Positions 40,615 to 53,622 of a stretch of 64,000 bases of DNA are shown here, in pieces; within the stretch, counting starts at the first letter, position 1; each line of letters opens with the position of its first letter. The position numbers and the translations under genes were made by a program. Source of the stretch: Heliocidaris erythrogramma (taxonomy: Eukaryota; Echinodermata; Echinoidea; Camarodonta; Echinometridae); NCBI GenBank assembly GCA_025617745.1, contig CM046853.1, positions 34,728,625 through 34,792,624 on the forward strand, given 5' to 3'. The notes below the pieces were generated by a model, which was not told the DNA's origin, ran no database searches, and worked only from the letters and a program-made list of their open reading frames with translations.

Positions 40615-40735
40615 TCCGTCAAAACAAGTGCGCGTACGCGTACAAATTAGCCAGTTCGTAAATAGTTCATGGTACAAATGACCCTGAAATGACCCCAATT
40701 TGTAAGCGCCCACGCACTTGTTTTGGTGGACGTGG
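40615..40735. mobile_element. Short foldback with CAAAACAAGTGCG ends
   Basis: CCGTCAAAACAAGTGCGCG at the left is matched by CGCACTTGTTTTGGTGGACG at the right, around about 80 bp. A perfect ACTTGTTTAACAAGT palindrome lies just upstream, near 40595-40610. Likely a small non-autonomous element. Family unknown. Confidence 0.4.
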
Positions 40736-40801
40736 AGTATGAAGGTCAATAAACTTGCACTCGGTAGAAATGACCTTCACCTGTGACGTATGCGTAAATT
40801 G

Positions 40802-41204
40802 TAATAGAGTACCGAAGTGTGACGTCATCAAATTTTGATTTTTGTATTTCAGTATTTTTATGACCATATTTAGGTAGAGCATGAAGGAAAACGTTCACAC
40901 ATCAAATTTGACATGAATCAGTTCATGGTGGCCCAAGGTATGGCTATATGAATATCTAATTAGCCCCATTGGAGTCAGTGTAAATTGGCCTGGTTCTTAA
41001 CAGTTTAGAACCAGGCCAATTTAACACTGACTTCAATGGGGCTAAGGAGGTATTCATGCGGCCATATCTCGGGGCCCAATGAGCCAATTGCCATAAAATT
41101 TGGGATCTGGATGTTTTTCACAATATTCCTTTGAGGTATGGTATAAACAATGTAAAAATGAAAAAAATAGCTTTTTGTGACGTCATCACTTCGGTACTCT
41201 ATTA
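40802..41204. mobile_element. 403 bp palindromic element with a CRE in each arm
   Basis: Ends TAATAGAGTACCGAAGTG and its inverse CACTTCGGTACTCTATTA. The arms match through to a near-perfect centre at about 40983-41025 (TTGGCCTGGTTCTTA, short loop, TAGAACCAGGCCAA). Each arm carries TGACGTCA (40820-40827 and 41178-41185) next to the end. TA at the ends could be a target duplication. No coding capacity. GAACTGGCT just outside the right end also occurs inverted upstream at about 40489 and 40649. Confidence 0.7.
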
Positions 41205-43597
41205 GGAACTGGCTTGTTGAGTGCAGCCGAAGAAACATTCAGAAGTTATTACTGGATTGGACGGTTTTAAGTTCCACAATACATATATATATATGGTCCG
41301 AGTGCCCATGTCTGCGCAGCGTCCTTGTCTTTGCACACGGTTATCTGCGCGATTCTGGAAAAAAAAACTGTTCGTCTTCATTACAGCGATAATGCTGAAA
41401 AAAAAAGGAAGACAAAATATTAAGAAAAATGTGTTATTTCAGTCATTTTGTATACAAACCTCGAAATACTGTGGTTCTTGTCAAAAATCATGATCTAGAC
41501 TATGTGTAAAATTAATGAGTGCGCAGACATAGGCACCTTTGTTTTTTCATTGTCAAAATGACATGGCCGCATTTTATGTTGAAAAATGGCATAGTTCTTG
41601 GTCAATTTTTTGGACAAGATTTTTGACACACTCTTGACAGCCATGAGGAATAATGTAGAATTAGGCCTCCGCATAAGAGGAAAGAAAATAAATTCTAGTT
41701 AAATTTCAAGTCCAATCTTAAGTGCACAGACAAAGGGCTCCCCATCAAAAAGAAATATTCAAAATTCATGCATACTTTGAACATAGAATGAAATAAATAA
41801 ATAGTCCCATGCGTAATTTCAACATCATCAGTTTATACTTAGGAACATGGTTAAAACAGCATTTCCAATTTTGTGAACAATGTGAACAATAAAGATGTAG
41901 AAGTCAATAAAGTATATATCCCACTTGTTGTTGGAAAAAAATCTTTTGATTTGAATGTGTTATAGGTTTTACAATGTTTAACAAACTTTCCATGTGAGTT
42001 TTATTTTTGTTTCATTGAAGTGGTGTAATATATTCCCCTTCATATCTTTTAAGATATATCAAGTTCACTGTCAATATAATACTTTTTTCAGTTTTGCCTA
42101 CTTTTCACACCGTATATACACGATCTTGTTAATAAGAAGCTATATTTCCGCTAACAAATTGAAGATAAAATGGATATCACTTAAATATACATTATATTTA
42201 TTGACAATTGTGTTTCTATGATATTGAATGGCATGGTTTGTTTGTGACAAAAATAGTATTCCCTAAAATACAAATTCTTTAGATGACAGTCGGAACAGGA
42301 AAGCGGAATGGAAGCAGAAACATGACATCATTCAAAGATATTTCCAAAATATGTGGGCCGAAAATTCATACCCCTAAGACCGTTACATTTCTACAACATT
42401 ATACAAAATACGAATCTCCTGTTTTATACGACTCCCGATAGCAGTAACAATATCGACAAAATAATGTGCAAATTTGTCGAGATCAGTTTACGAATGTATA
42501 GGGGAGAGGGTATGACACCCTACTCCCTTCTGGCGACGTAATTCCTTCCAGGGCATGACATGAATATTGGTGACAGATCTTGTGAAGAGGGGATGACCCC
42601 CTCCCCATACCTGAAATCATACCCTCTCAGGGTGTGACGATTAATTGGCCTGTTCCTGATATTCCAAATGTCTTCTCGGGCTCTCTAAACGGCTTCCTCT
42701 CTTCCTAAGACATTTACTTATTTTTGTTCAAGAAAAATTCTTTTTCACCATAATATTGATAGAAATTATTATAGACGCTTCATAGGTCTGTGCTAATTTA
42801 TATTGATTATCAGCTATGTAAAATAGGATTTAGGGAATACAGGAATACAGTACAGTAGATTATGAAGAAATAGATAAACTCGCTCCGCTTTTTCTGCTTA
42901 CCATTTAGCTAAATTAACCCATTAACAGAAATTTGTATGAAATGAGCCTACTTTAAAATAAGCAACAACAAAAGAGTGCACGAATTCTTCGTGTTAATGT
43001 ATTATCACCCTTCGGTCGGAAAGAGAATGAAATAGGAAAGCAATCATAAAACGCTAGCAAGTAATTGATCTGTCGCATGTCGAGTACTAATTCATCTTGG
43101 CGGCGAAAATGTATCGCCCAGCTTATGATTTCCCAGGAGATGAAGTCTTACTTTGCCTAGAGACGCCCAATCCAAGCCTGGGCTATTGTTCTCTACGGTC
43201 AATCTGGCGCGATGTGTTTACCCTCCCTGGTGTTGTTTTCCTTCGAGGAGATGATCATGTAACCTCTTCACTCACAAGTAGACGTACAGCCATGCTTTAC
43301 CCCCAAAAAGTCATAAAGTCACATGGTGTGTTGAAATGTCAAAACTCTTTGGATACTTGTCTACTTCCCTTATTATTATCAAAAAAGTCTTCGGCGATAG
43401 AAATACCCATCATAACATCCTGTACGTCACAATACTGGTTGTAATATTTCCTCATGCACGCACGAAGAACTAAAGGATTCAACATTCATTGGAGCACCGT
43501 ATTTAATCCGAAGGAGCGCATTTTTAACAATTTTTTACCCCGTAATGTGCGCCATTAACCTTAATGGTGCGCCCATTTATCAATTTAGGTATAATAT
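41205..43597. other. No gene supported; unrecognised open frame at 43109
   Basis: A plus-strand frame from ATG 43109 runs 111 codons to 43444 with a purine-rich start context and a fairly balanced composition (MYRPAYDFPGDEVLLCLETP). I do not recognise it and no convincing donor site was seen. A 12 bp inverted pair GAGAGGGTATGA/TCATACCCTCTC flanks about 110 bp near 42505-42637. CCATTAACCTTAATGG is a short palindrome near 43553-43568. Confidence 0.35.
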
Positions 43598-43857
43598 CCC
43601 AGTCACACCAACCAGAACGACACCGGGGGGGGGGGGCGTTCCATGAAAGGACTTGTCAGATATTTTATCTGGCAAATTTGCTCTCAGCCAATCAGATGCA
43701 AGGATTTCAGTAGCTTATAACACTTGTCGGATAAAATATCCGACAACTTCCTTTCATGAAACGCCCACCAGAACGACAATAGACCGAGCAAAATACGTTA
43801 CCCCTATAGTGGTCAAGATATCAATCGGTTTAGAATCGGTTGGGCAGTGTGACTTGG
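43598..43857. mobile_element. Small inverted-repeat element split by a hairpin
   Basis: The left edge CCCAGTCACACCAACC and the right edge GGTTGGGCAGTGTGACTTGGG are imperfect inverted matches. Without the hairpin insertion at 43623-43766 (and one 12 bp duplicate) the element would be only about 105 bp. Non-coding. Confidence 0.45.
43623..43766 (+). mobile_element. CCAAT-core hairpin element, copy 3
   Basis: 144 bp foldback. Arms are GGGCGTTCCATGAAAGGAC then TTGTCAGATATTTTATCTG, matched by inverse CCGACAACTTCCTTTCATG. The shared core is at 43687-43709. Flanked by an exact 12 bp direct repeat ACCAGAACGACA (43611-43622 and 43767-43778). The left end has a 12-base G run (43625-43636) where the right end has only GCCC. 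The stem differs from copies 1 and 2. Confidence 0.88.
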
Positions 43858-45039
43858 GTACGAAGGTTCACTAATTCAACTACAATGACTACAAAGAAGG
43901 AAGGTATTAGAAATGCACCCTGTCGAAGTACTTATTGCATCATTAAAGGTGCTTCCACTTAGATATTTTCATATTTCGAAAACCTAAATTCGTAGTCTAT
44001 AGTTGCAAGTTTGGCACTGTATGATTTTGGTACACTAGTTTTACGCATTTTGTGCCCCTGATTATTATTTGAATGTTGTCAGCATAATGGTGTTGTATAG
44101 ACTAATGAAATGCATTATGTAGAAATTTGGGGAACGGGGAGCACGGAAATATACAATACACCAATTATAATTTAACCAGCATTCGAAGAGTCTTAATCAA
44201 GGCCGCCCTTATTTTTAAAGGAGAACAGAGCTTGCACCTATAGATTTCATCTATCCATTATAGAGACATTTCAAATATCTAGCGAGAATATAGGGCTTTA
44301 TTGCTTAAAGCTGTCAATTAATAAGGGTCATTTAAAACCTACGCATTGTAGAGTCATTAAAACAGTGTAAACGTATAACACAGCGAGAATGCATAATTAA
44401 ATAATAATATGTATGTAAGTGTGATGAAGAAATTAAGAAGTTTTAGGATAACAACTCCCTGATACGGATTCCCCAATCGACTATGAAGCATCAAACTATC
44501 AATAAACCGTAATATAACGACTTGTTTTCGTTGTTGAAAGACAATAATTCAAGCTACTCTAATACCCTCATAAAAGTATTAGTATAGATGGGCTTAGATA
44601 CACACATCCATGATCAACTTCAGAATATTTAGTAAGATATACGGTAACGAGGTGATTTCATACTGAAATACACGTAAATTAATATTTAAGCTGCTATACA
44701 AGCGAGAAATATAATAATACGCCTAAACCATGTCCATCCCATTCAAGAAAATTATGATCAAGACTATATCAATGCTATAAATTCATATGTATTCTATAGT
44801 TTCAGGAATATATGATAACTTTTATTTCAAATAAAGTATTCCCTTTAAGAGAAGTGATAGAAAAGGTTTTGGTATCACACTCTCGTTCCTTATTTGCTTG
44901 ACATATAAACAAGTATAATGCAAAGTTTGTGAGCTATGATGAAGTGCTTATTGATGTTATTGAGAACTTCAGAGCACAGTAATAAGAAATGATGAAGAAA
45001 AGCTAAAGACTTTCTATATGATCCTACCCCAAGCGGTTA
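43858..45039. other. No feature recognised
   Basis: AT-rich sequence with no exon-like frame or repeat terminus that I can support. Confidence 0.5.
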
Positions 45040-45412
45040 TTTACCTACAATCACGTCTATATCACTCTTTTTGCATCGTAATCTTAATTTTGCCACATAA
45101 TGTCTATGATGTTTTTGTAAATATGAATGTGTATCTAATTGTATACAGAATCGTATTTTACTGTGAATTTTTTTGAATGATGTATTTGTACTACATTTGA
45201 TTGAGCTATTGAGCTGCAATATGGTTTGAATAAATAGTGTTTCATCAAGCTTTTTGTCAGTGATTTATACCGACAACTGTTGTAAGCTACTGAAATCCTT
45301 GCATCTGATTGGCTGAGAGCAAATTAGTCGGTGAAAATCACTGACAAAACGCTTGATGAAACGCTCCTATGGTTTGAATAAATACCTTTTCAATTCAATT
45401 CAATTCAATTAA
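45040..45412 (+). repeat. Probable LINE 3' end with (CAATT)n tail
   Basis: A T-rich block ends in GGTTTGAATAAATACC, TTTT and a (CAATT)4 run at 45391-45410, the kind of short tandem tail carried by CR1/L2-like LINEs. It is split by CCAAT-core hairpin copy 4. No coding remnant was identified, so the family is uncertain. Confidence 0.4.
45237..45368 (-). mobile_element. CCAAT-core hairpin element, copy 4
   Basis: 132 bp foldback with arms GTTTCATCAAGCTTTTTGTC and the inverse ACAAAACGCTTGATGAAACG. The core is on the minus strand at 45291-45313. Flanked by an exact 16 bp direct repeat ATGGTTTGAATAAATA (45221-45236 and 45369-45384). The left terminus lacks the AGGAGC present at the right. The stem is the same subfamily as copy 6 at the window end. 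Confidence 0.9.
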
Positions 45413-46499
45413 AACAAGTATTTAGATTAGATTAGTAGGCTTAGATTAGTAAAACTTATATTTCTTTAAATTGAAATTTCGTCTTTAAATCATTTTAATT
45501 CCATCGACTGCCATTATGGGTGCATATACATGAAAAACACGTGACATATACATGTATTTCAAGACTAAGTCATTAAGTGCGTCATGTAATGTGTAAAGCA
45601 CGTCTCAAGTTAGAAAAAAAAAACTTGTTAAAAAAAGATAGACTTCAGGAAATATAATCATTGTCATTGAAATAACGTCTCTTCCACTGAATATTAAGCG
45701 CTTTAAATTTCATCCATGGATCAGCATAGGATTTAAAACAGAATTTAACCAAGCAGTAACTATGTTCGATGATTACATAATAGTACTTCAGAGTAAGTGA
45801 CCATAATCACCTAACAGATTTTTAAAAAATAGAGGAGGAGAATAAAATTTGCCACCGGCAATATTTTTCATTATTATTGCTTAAATGTATAACACAAACA
45901 GATTTTTTTAAATATTATGTAATCATTTCGAAGATTTGGCTGAGCCAAATTGGCTCGAATTGTTTTATCCATTTCCGTTCTAAAAAGTAGATGACATCTC
46001 TGCCCCAGATGTTAACCGAAGCAATCTTTAAACATCAATGTCCAGATGCCAGCCGATGCAAATAATTCATAGATCTAGGTAGGCTTCTGCGCTACCTGAT
46101 ACCCAGATTTGGAAGAAATTCACCACTGTCTGTTTGATGCATGCTTATTCCTGTCCCTTTTATTCATTGAAGATGCTCTGAGTCCGATCAAATGCATGCT
46201 AATTGATTTCGCGTATGCTTCGGGCATGGATTCAAGAAATAGATCCCATAATTGCTGCTTTTGTTATTCCAGTCTCATCGCATTACATTTTACTACATTA
46301 TCTGCTTTAAGAACTGGGTGTGTTCTAGGTAATTGTGTAGATGCTTCTTTGTAATTATGAACTATCTGTATTAAAAGGGTTATTGTCTGGTCACTTTTAA
46401 ATGTTATAACTAAATTGAAGTCCCCTATTTCTATTTTTCAAGAAGACTTCGAGTTTAATATACTATAACGGATTAGAAGTATGTCATTATACAATTAAG
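45413..46499. other. No feature recognised
   Basis: AT-rich sequence. The frame at 46109-46354 has no recognisable domain. Confidence 0.5.
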
Positions 46500-46595
46500 G
46501 AGAGAGAGAATATGTGTGTGGGTGGGTGTGTGTGTGTGTGGTGTGTGGGTGTGTGGTGTGGGTGTGTGTGTGGGTGTGTTTGTGTTTGTGTGTTT
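46500..46595. repeat. (GT)n microsatellite
   Basis: GT tract with GGGT interruptions, preceded by a short GA run. Confidence 0.95.
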
Positions 46596-49500
46596 AAACA
46601 AATTATGCTATCACGTTTAATTGCCAACAATGCTGCTCTCACATGGCCTATATATTACAGGTTCCATTACTTTCTGAATTCATGCTAATGAGGGTAATAA
46701 TGCTGGTTTCAATCCGTTGAATATGATGTCCATATTTCCAAACAAAGGAAGATAAGGAATTAGATGCTTACTGCCAACCATTCTCAACTGCCAATAAGAC
46801 TGAAAATTAATCCTACGTCACTGAAGAGCTTAATAATGAGATTCAGAAGGGGAATAACTTATATCTTGTAACAGAGAATTAACAAACTGCTGAGTCTTAA
46901 AAGATTATGGTAAGATTTACCTAGAGTAGCCTCATCAGTTTTAACACTGCTTTTCCTGAACGTCCTGCAATTATTATTACCTCAGCAGTACAAAGGTACC
47001 CCGAGTCGAGAAGGACAAATGTGGGTAAAACACCTTGTCAAAGAATATAAGCACCATATAAGACCATCACAAATCTACCCAAACTCCTTCGCAGAGAAAT
47101 ATACTTCGGGTTCCTGGTAGAAGGTCGTTAGCTGGGAAACTCCTAATATTTTGTTAGTAGAATTTTTTCCAACGAAGTCCTTCTGTCGGGCATCGTACAA
47201 GTTACGCTACATCTTTCGCAAGGGCGGGCTCATATACATAGCACATTTTGGTGCCCTTCGCCTGGGATGTTGGTTGTCGGGTACCAGTGACTGTTTTTTT
47301 AATCCACCCATTATAGCTGCCTCTTCGCTGTCACATTTAATGAAGAGTCTTGTTAAAGTATATTTTGATTGTGTTTTAGAATTCATCTCACAACTGTACC
47401 CCACTTTATTAATAATGATTATATACCTCAAATGACAGATTGCCAGTGAGTTAACCCCCAAAACATAACATCATTTACTACCACATCATCTCGTTACAAT
47501 TGTGCCACGAGCAATAATCGACGATAGTCTTTATATAATTTACCGAAACTCGAGAAACATTTATAAATATATTTTATTACATACCTCGTGGTCATCTTGA
47601 TATGGTGTAAATTATTATCTGCTTCCCGGTTAAACTGCTGTCACTGTTTTGTCCGGCAGGCAAAGTCAATCTCTTTAATCTAATTTTTGCGTCGCAGAAA
47701 CCGGGTTTTCCTGTCTCTCTCCGATCTCCGTCCAAAAAAGTCAGTCAGATTGTTTTCGCGCCGTATCTCCGTATCGTGTCACTACGATGTCTCAACACAC
47801 GTATCGCTTATATACACATGTCAATTGCGAGCAGCACGACTCCAGTTTGAGTCACAAAAACATAGGAAAAAACTTCTTGACAAACGCATGCGCAAAGTGT
47901 CCTAATCTTATGTAAACCAATCACGTGCGCTGGAGAAATTGGTACCATGCGATTGGTTGATAAGCATGTCGTCATTTCCCATTTACGCACTCTTTGACAT
48001 AGAAGCTCCGTTGAGTTAAGAAACGCTGATGAATGTGGTACACTATTCTTTTTGTAATGATTACCAGTAATACATTTTCTTTTTATAGTAATTTAATTCT
48101 AAAATTATTTACATCCAGTACCGTACTGTTGAATAAATATTCATAGCAAGCTAAATGAAGTAATGTTTTCTATGCATAAATATTTGTTTATTCCGTTGAA
48201 GAATAATTAACTCTTACTGAATTATTGAAAATACGACATACGGATTCATTGTATGAGAAAAGAACTAATCAAAATACTTGATCTATTGCAAGAGACATGT
48301 CAAGGAAACTGAAACTCTAGAAGATCTCTTGCTAATTAATAGGGTGGGTTTTTTTTCGAAAGATTGTTATGCTCGTTCTAACTTAAAAATCGGAGTTAGA
48401 CAGCAAGTTTTAATATCTTCCTTCCTTTTTAAATGAAACATCGGCCAGCATACGAACACGTGTTTTTTAATATTGTAAAACATTTTCCCTTAATTTTACA
48501 CAGCAAGTTCTTTCACCTAAATCAAATATGATATCGTAGCTTTGAAAGATTTTTGTTGGACGGGGTTTTTGTTTGCAAAGCTCCGTCATTCTCTGCCCAC
48601 GTTCAAATGCTTAGATCATTGTCATGATTGTCTTCATGTTGTAGTGATGGTGATGGCTGCGTGCACATGACAAATTGTAGAAGGGATAAGTGAAACTCAA
48701 AACATGTCTTCGTCCCACGAGACGTCGTCATCAAAATATGGTTTCATGCACAGAACACACTGTTCAGTGGTTGGGCTGAACCTAAAATACCCTAATATCA
48801 GGAAATCGGGAAAACAAGCTTCATGTTCCTTCTGCAGCGGATCCATTTGTTTCCACTCATGGGCATCGATGTTCTTCTAATACTACTCTTAAGAAATACA
48901 CACGAGAATCATAAACATTACCTAGATAGCCTAAAAATACAACAGAGAGAATATCTCTGAATTGGATGAACAAGGATATTTTCAACACCTGAACATCTAT
49001 GCATTATGCTATTTTCGACATTTGTATACCGATGGAAAAAAAAAAAAAACCACACTACCTATACATCCTACCTTCCAATCATAATCATAATGTCGTTTTA
49101 TATGTATTACGGTTGACAAAAGTTGTGTTTTCAATCCTTTCCGTAGTCACTTCATTAATTTTAACGCCATGGGGTAAAATAAGAATATATGAATGTCCAG
49201 AATGCAAATTGTTGTTGATATTTTTGTTTTGTATACAATAATTTCAAAACCCCGTAAGCCTAATTATACTCTGTTGTAAGAATGATGTTTCACATCCGGA
49301 GATTAATAATGCGAAAATTATGCTGGAAATCAATTAGCTACTCCTTTTCTCTGAAAAAGCAAAATGAAAATCGAACTAATTAGGCTAACTCATAAAAAAA
49401 AAGTGTGACTTAATATTAAGATTACAGTGCATGCGCACCTGATGTTACAGCCATGTGCAAATTTAGGGTTCAGGTATAGAGGAGTACGCGCCCCACAATG

Positions 49501-51216
49501 TCTTGTTTAACATAGTGGTTCCATGGTCATAATTAATAACAGGCATAAGTCTTTAAGAAATCCCTTCCTCATCTCCTCTGGGGTTAGGGGGAGCTCTGCC
49601 TTTTTTATGCCTATTTAGGAGCTACTTAAGATATGGTTTCAAAGGGTACATAATTTACTGCGCACCTGCGAAAAATGAGTTCTGTAACTTTACACAGCAT
49701 TCATCGCGCATAATATTCAGATCGGCGTCTGCCCAAGTAAGTGTTGTTTTCATAAGTCAACTCTGTAGTTATCTTCCAGAAAGTCATCGCCTTTCGTTAC
49801 ACAGTTGGCAGCTGACTGTTGCTTCTTCTTGACGCTATCGTTAATTGATATAAAAGACCAGCCTCCATGCTGGAATTATTTCGATGTCCCAAAGTTTTCC
49901 TCCCACTTAATTCCTTTCACATGAGTAATTATTTGTCTTCCACCTGCCACCATTCCATCTTGTTTCTAGTCAAAGTATATATTTGTTTCTTTTCAGTGAA
50001 TAGTGTCATTAACGATTTCTAGTTGTTGAGTTTTGCTATTTGTTAGTAACCTGTTGTCATTATTTTCAAAACCTTTGAAGGTATGACTTGTCTAATTTTC
50101 ATTCTCGTCATTTTTCTTCGGAAACATACCTCTAACACATTGACCATCTTTTTCCATTTCCTTGCATGTGTTTAACTCACACAAGTCATCCGTATTCCAT
50201 ATGACACATACCAGTATTCACACTCCCAGTCTTGATACCACGACGGTATTTGAGTTTAACAGAAAGGATATCTCTCTTCTTTGAAAGCTCATCTTCTGCC
50301 ACTGGACCCCTTTTCTTAATCTCCTCCTCACTCTTACATTCAGATGAAATCAATCTTCCAAGATAGTTTGAATTGATGAGGACCTAACTCGTCTGATTTC
50401 TGTGTCGTTTACCCAGATATTACACGGAGAACGCCATCTTATTTTACCGTCTAAATTTGCTTATAATTCATATAATTATATATATATATATATATATATA
50501 TACCTGTGTGCCAAATGTGGTGCTTTCATCTCAAAATGCACAATTGATCGGCTATGCCGCTCCACTATTATTTTGATTCTTTTCTAATTCTTTTGGGTTC
50601 TTCTTTATGTTTCTTAAGATCATCTCTCATATACATGTAATAATGCCAAAGACTACGTTTTTATCTACAAATACAAGCCTAGCTTTTTACTAGATTACCT
50701 CATATTTCACGCCCAATTTGTTTGTCTTATCCCAACTTTAAAATGATGGAATATTGATCGTGTCTCTATATGTCCACTTGCATATTTATTTCCTGCGTTG
50801 AAAGTATTGAAGCTGTTTCCTTATAGTATTGTAATAATGTACTGGTCATTGTCAACCTTCCATTCATGTGATATGATATCAAATATGAAAAACACTGAAA
50901 GTGAAACCCTTTTCTATCTCAACAAACTCACCCACTTCACCATCGATTTAACACTTACTGTGCCATTCTGCTATTTGGCACAGACTCTACACACAAATCC
51001 CATTGAAGTGTGTTTTATGTGGCAAACAAGAAGTTAATCTGTTGCCTCCAACAAAAGCTCCTTATTATTCTTAGGACCAACGTGACATCTTAAACCCAAT
51101 GGAAAATAAGAAGTTTTGATTGCCCAATAGAAACTAATCGAATTACACAGGAGGATGAGTAAAAAATTTCCATAAAATTAGACTTCAGCGGGAAACCATT
51201 CAGAATCTGTACTTCT
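46596..51216. other. Gene-less stretch, (TA)n at 50478-50502
   Basis: About 4.6 kb without a supported gene. Frames at 47151-47461 and 47687-47905 lack domains. A TA microsatellite lies at about 50478-50502. A 12-base A run lies near 49036. No repeat terminus recognised. Confidence 0.45.
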
Positions 51217-51374
51217 GGGCCCCGTTGCATAAAACTTACCATTAATGGTAACTCTGCTATCAATGGTAACTACCATGGTAACATCACTCAACGGCCAATC
51301 AAAATCAAGGATTCCATGGGAGTTACCATTGATGGAAAGTTACCGTTAATGGTAAGTTTTATGCAACGGGGCCC
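51217..51374 (+). mobile_element. CCAAT-core hairpin element, copy 5
   Basis: 158 bp foldback. Arms GGGCCCCGTTGCATAAAAC then TTACCATTAATGGTAAC pair almost perfectly over more than 35 bp. A second inner pair ATCAATGGTAACT/AGTTACCATTGAT adds to the stem. The core is a diverged version at 51294-51316 (GCCAATCAAAATCAAGG), 19 of 23 identical to the others. Repeated GGTAAC motifs make the stem itself palindromic. No target duplication was found. Confidence 0.85.
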
Positions 51375-53622
51375 TGCATTGGTAACTACTTCACATTCAC
51401 CATTTTTGCAACACCTCTAGATCTAAGGAAATGGTTTTAATTTGTCTATGTTCCTCACAATCGGTACCAATTCACGTCTATAAATAGGTGATGCTATGAT
51501 CCAGTTATGGTGATCCGGCTTTGATGGGTTACTAAAACTTCTACAAATTATGGTGTCGTTCTAGTGGTATTTGCAATTTTCTTGTGATAAAAGATAGAGA
51601 GAAGAGGAGAGAGGGGGAGAAAGAGGGTGAAATAGAAAGAGAGAGAGAGAGAGTTAAAGGGAGAAGGAGAGGTAACGGTAAATGAATTTGACACGACAAT
51701 TATAAAACCTCAGCCACACCGCCACACCACCACACCCAAACCGATCGATTCTTGGCCATTCGTTGTAAAGTAAGGTTTGGTCGGTCTGTTGTAGGGCTCG
51801 TGTCGATCTTGTCGGTTTGGCTAAGGTATTACACACCCTTTCTTCACTCACTTCACTAACTTTGTTCTCTCGCTTTTCATTAACTTTATAGTAAGACCTG
51901 TGCCCCCACCACCCCCCCCCCCTCCCTCCTCTCCCGCCCCCACCATTGACAACGGTGCCCTTTCTATGGCTAGACCCACGCTGCTGCACTCACTTTACAT
52001 TATCAGGTGGCAACATATTTCAACCAAAGCTATGCCAGACCGCACTGGCCAGACCTTAAGCCGATTTAGTCATATCAAATTCTTCCTTCCCCGTCAATGA
52101 AAAATGGGAAAAAGAAATAAGGTGCCTCAGAGACAGCTTTTGAAAAAACACGATACTGAAGTAGTAGAACATAGAAATAACAAGGTCATAATAAACATCC
52201 TATGTTACCATGGAAATAATAACATCTATTTCAAGCAATTTGCCGTAGTAGGTAGGTATATATGTTCATGAACAAAAATGGAATCGCTAGAATGTACTTT
52301 GGCAGATAAGACAACACAACAAAATATGATGATAAACAGCACACCTTGGGCAACAATTAGTATGATTGCTAATGCAAATATTGCCCTAATGGAATTTTCA
52401 CCATTGTGTTTAAAAAAAAATCAAAAAAGAAAAGAAAAAAAAATGGTTGTGATCAAGTACTATATAATTCTCTAAGGTTGCAATTCTATTTTTGGATTTA
52501 CCGAAATGCCAATTTGTGTTCATGGAGGCCTTGTTGATTCTAATTTGTTGGTAGTAACCCTCGTTAATATCACTCCTGCTGAATTTACATGGTCAAATTA
52601 AGAATAAATGATTCATTATCAAGGAAGGCCTCTTTCCCTCGTTATTCATTTCTCTCTCCCTCTCTCCCTCTCTCTCTCTATCTCATTCTCTCGCACTTCC
52701 TCCTCATCCCTACTTTTCTCCATTTAAAAACAATAAACAAACGTTTAAATGAGCCGCTACCAAATATATTTTTACCCTCTCTTTGAGCTTAAAAGACCAT
52801 TATTATTTTGTTTATCTTGGATCAAATAAGAGGTCGGAAGAAAAAATGGCGGAATTGTAAGCTTACGCTTATTCTTTAAGTTTGGGTAGTAAAATTGCTC
52901 ATCAACCAATAGTTATTTGTTCAGTTCAAAATTATTTGAACTTCGTCTGTTAAATTCACTACTGATTGATATTAATCTGTGAGATATTGGAAGATTGACA
53001 TTTGGCACTTAATAGATCAGTGGTCTAATTTAAACCAGATTAAAGCTAATTACATGTATATGAAGTGTGGTAACTGTACTGCATTGCGAGGGAAATTTGC
53101 TTTAAGTAATTATCAATAGTTTATTATGGATGGGTTGTAAAGTCAAGCAAAATAAGCGAACTGTAAAAATAGGAAATGTAGTTATGCTTAATTATTAAGG
53201 GTGCCACTAAAGGTAATGAAAGTTGGTACAAATTTGATGCCTTGGTTATACTTATCACCCCTTTATTTATGAAGGATCGAAACTCCGCTCTACCACACAA
53301 TTTGGAGTACATTATACATGTACACTGTAAGTGTGACAAAAGTCGACTGTAGCAGTTCCCTGTTTGTTACTTTGTTCGACCAAAGTCTGTAAATAGTTAA
53401 GATTAAAATCCACAAAATCTTCAAAGTCAGGCACAGTGATAATTATGATTATACTTAACTGATGAGGATTTTCTTTGTAATTCTTTCATTGCTTGGGTCA
53501 TGTTTGAGATATAACGATTTGATTGTTTAAGAAAATAACTGTTACTTTCATCTTATTTTGAGTCCACTACATGACAAGCCAATGACGAAGTAATATAAAC
53601 CATTACATTTTGTTGATCATCC
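51375..53622. other. No gene recognised; purine and pyrimidine tracts
   Basis: GA-rich tract at about 51595-51660, C-rich tract at about 51903-51945 (with an 11-base C run) and TC-rich tract at about 52645-52700. They account for the Gly/Arg-rich and Pro-rich frames at 51654-52100. No exon supported. Confidence 0.5.

Noticed and set aside
43109-43444. 111-codon plus-strand frame from ATG 43109
   Set aside because: No recognised domain, no clear donor site, and its length is near the chance upper limit in a 64 kb window. Kept only as a note.
51654-52100. Gly/Arg-rich minus frame and Pro-rich plus frame
   Set aside because: They are mirror translations of the C-rich and GA-rich tracts.
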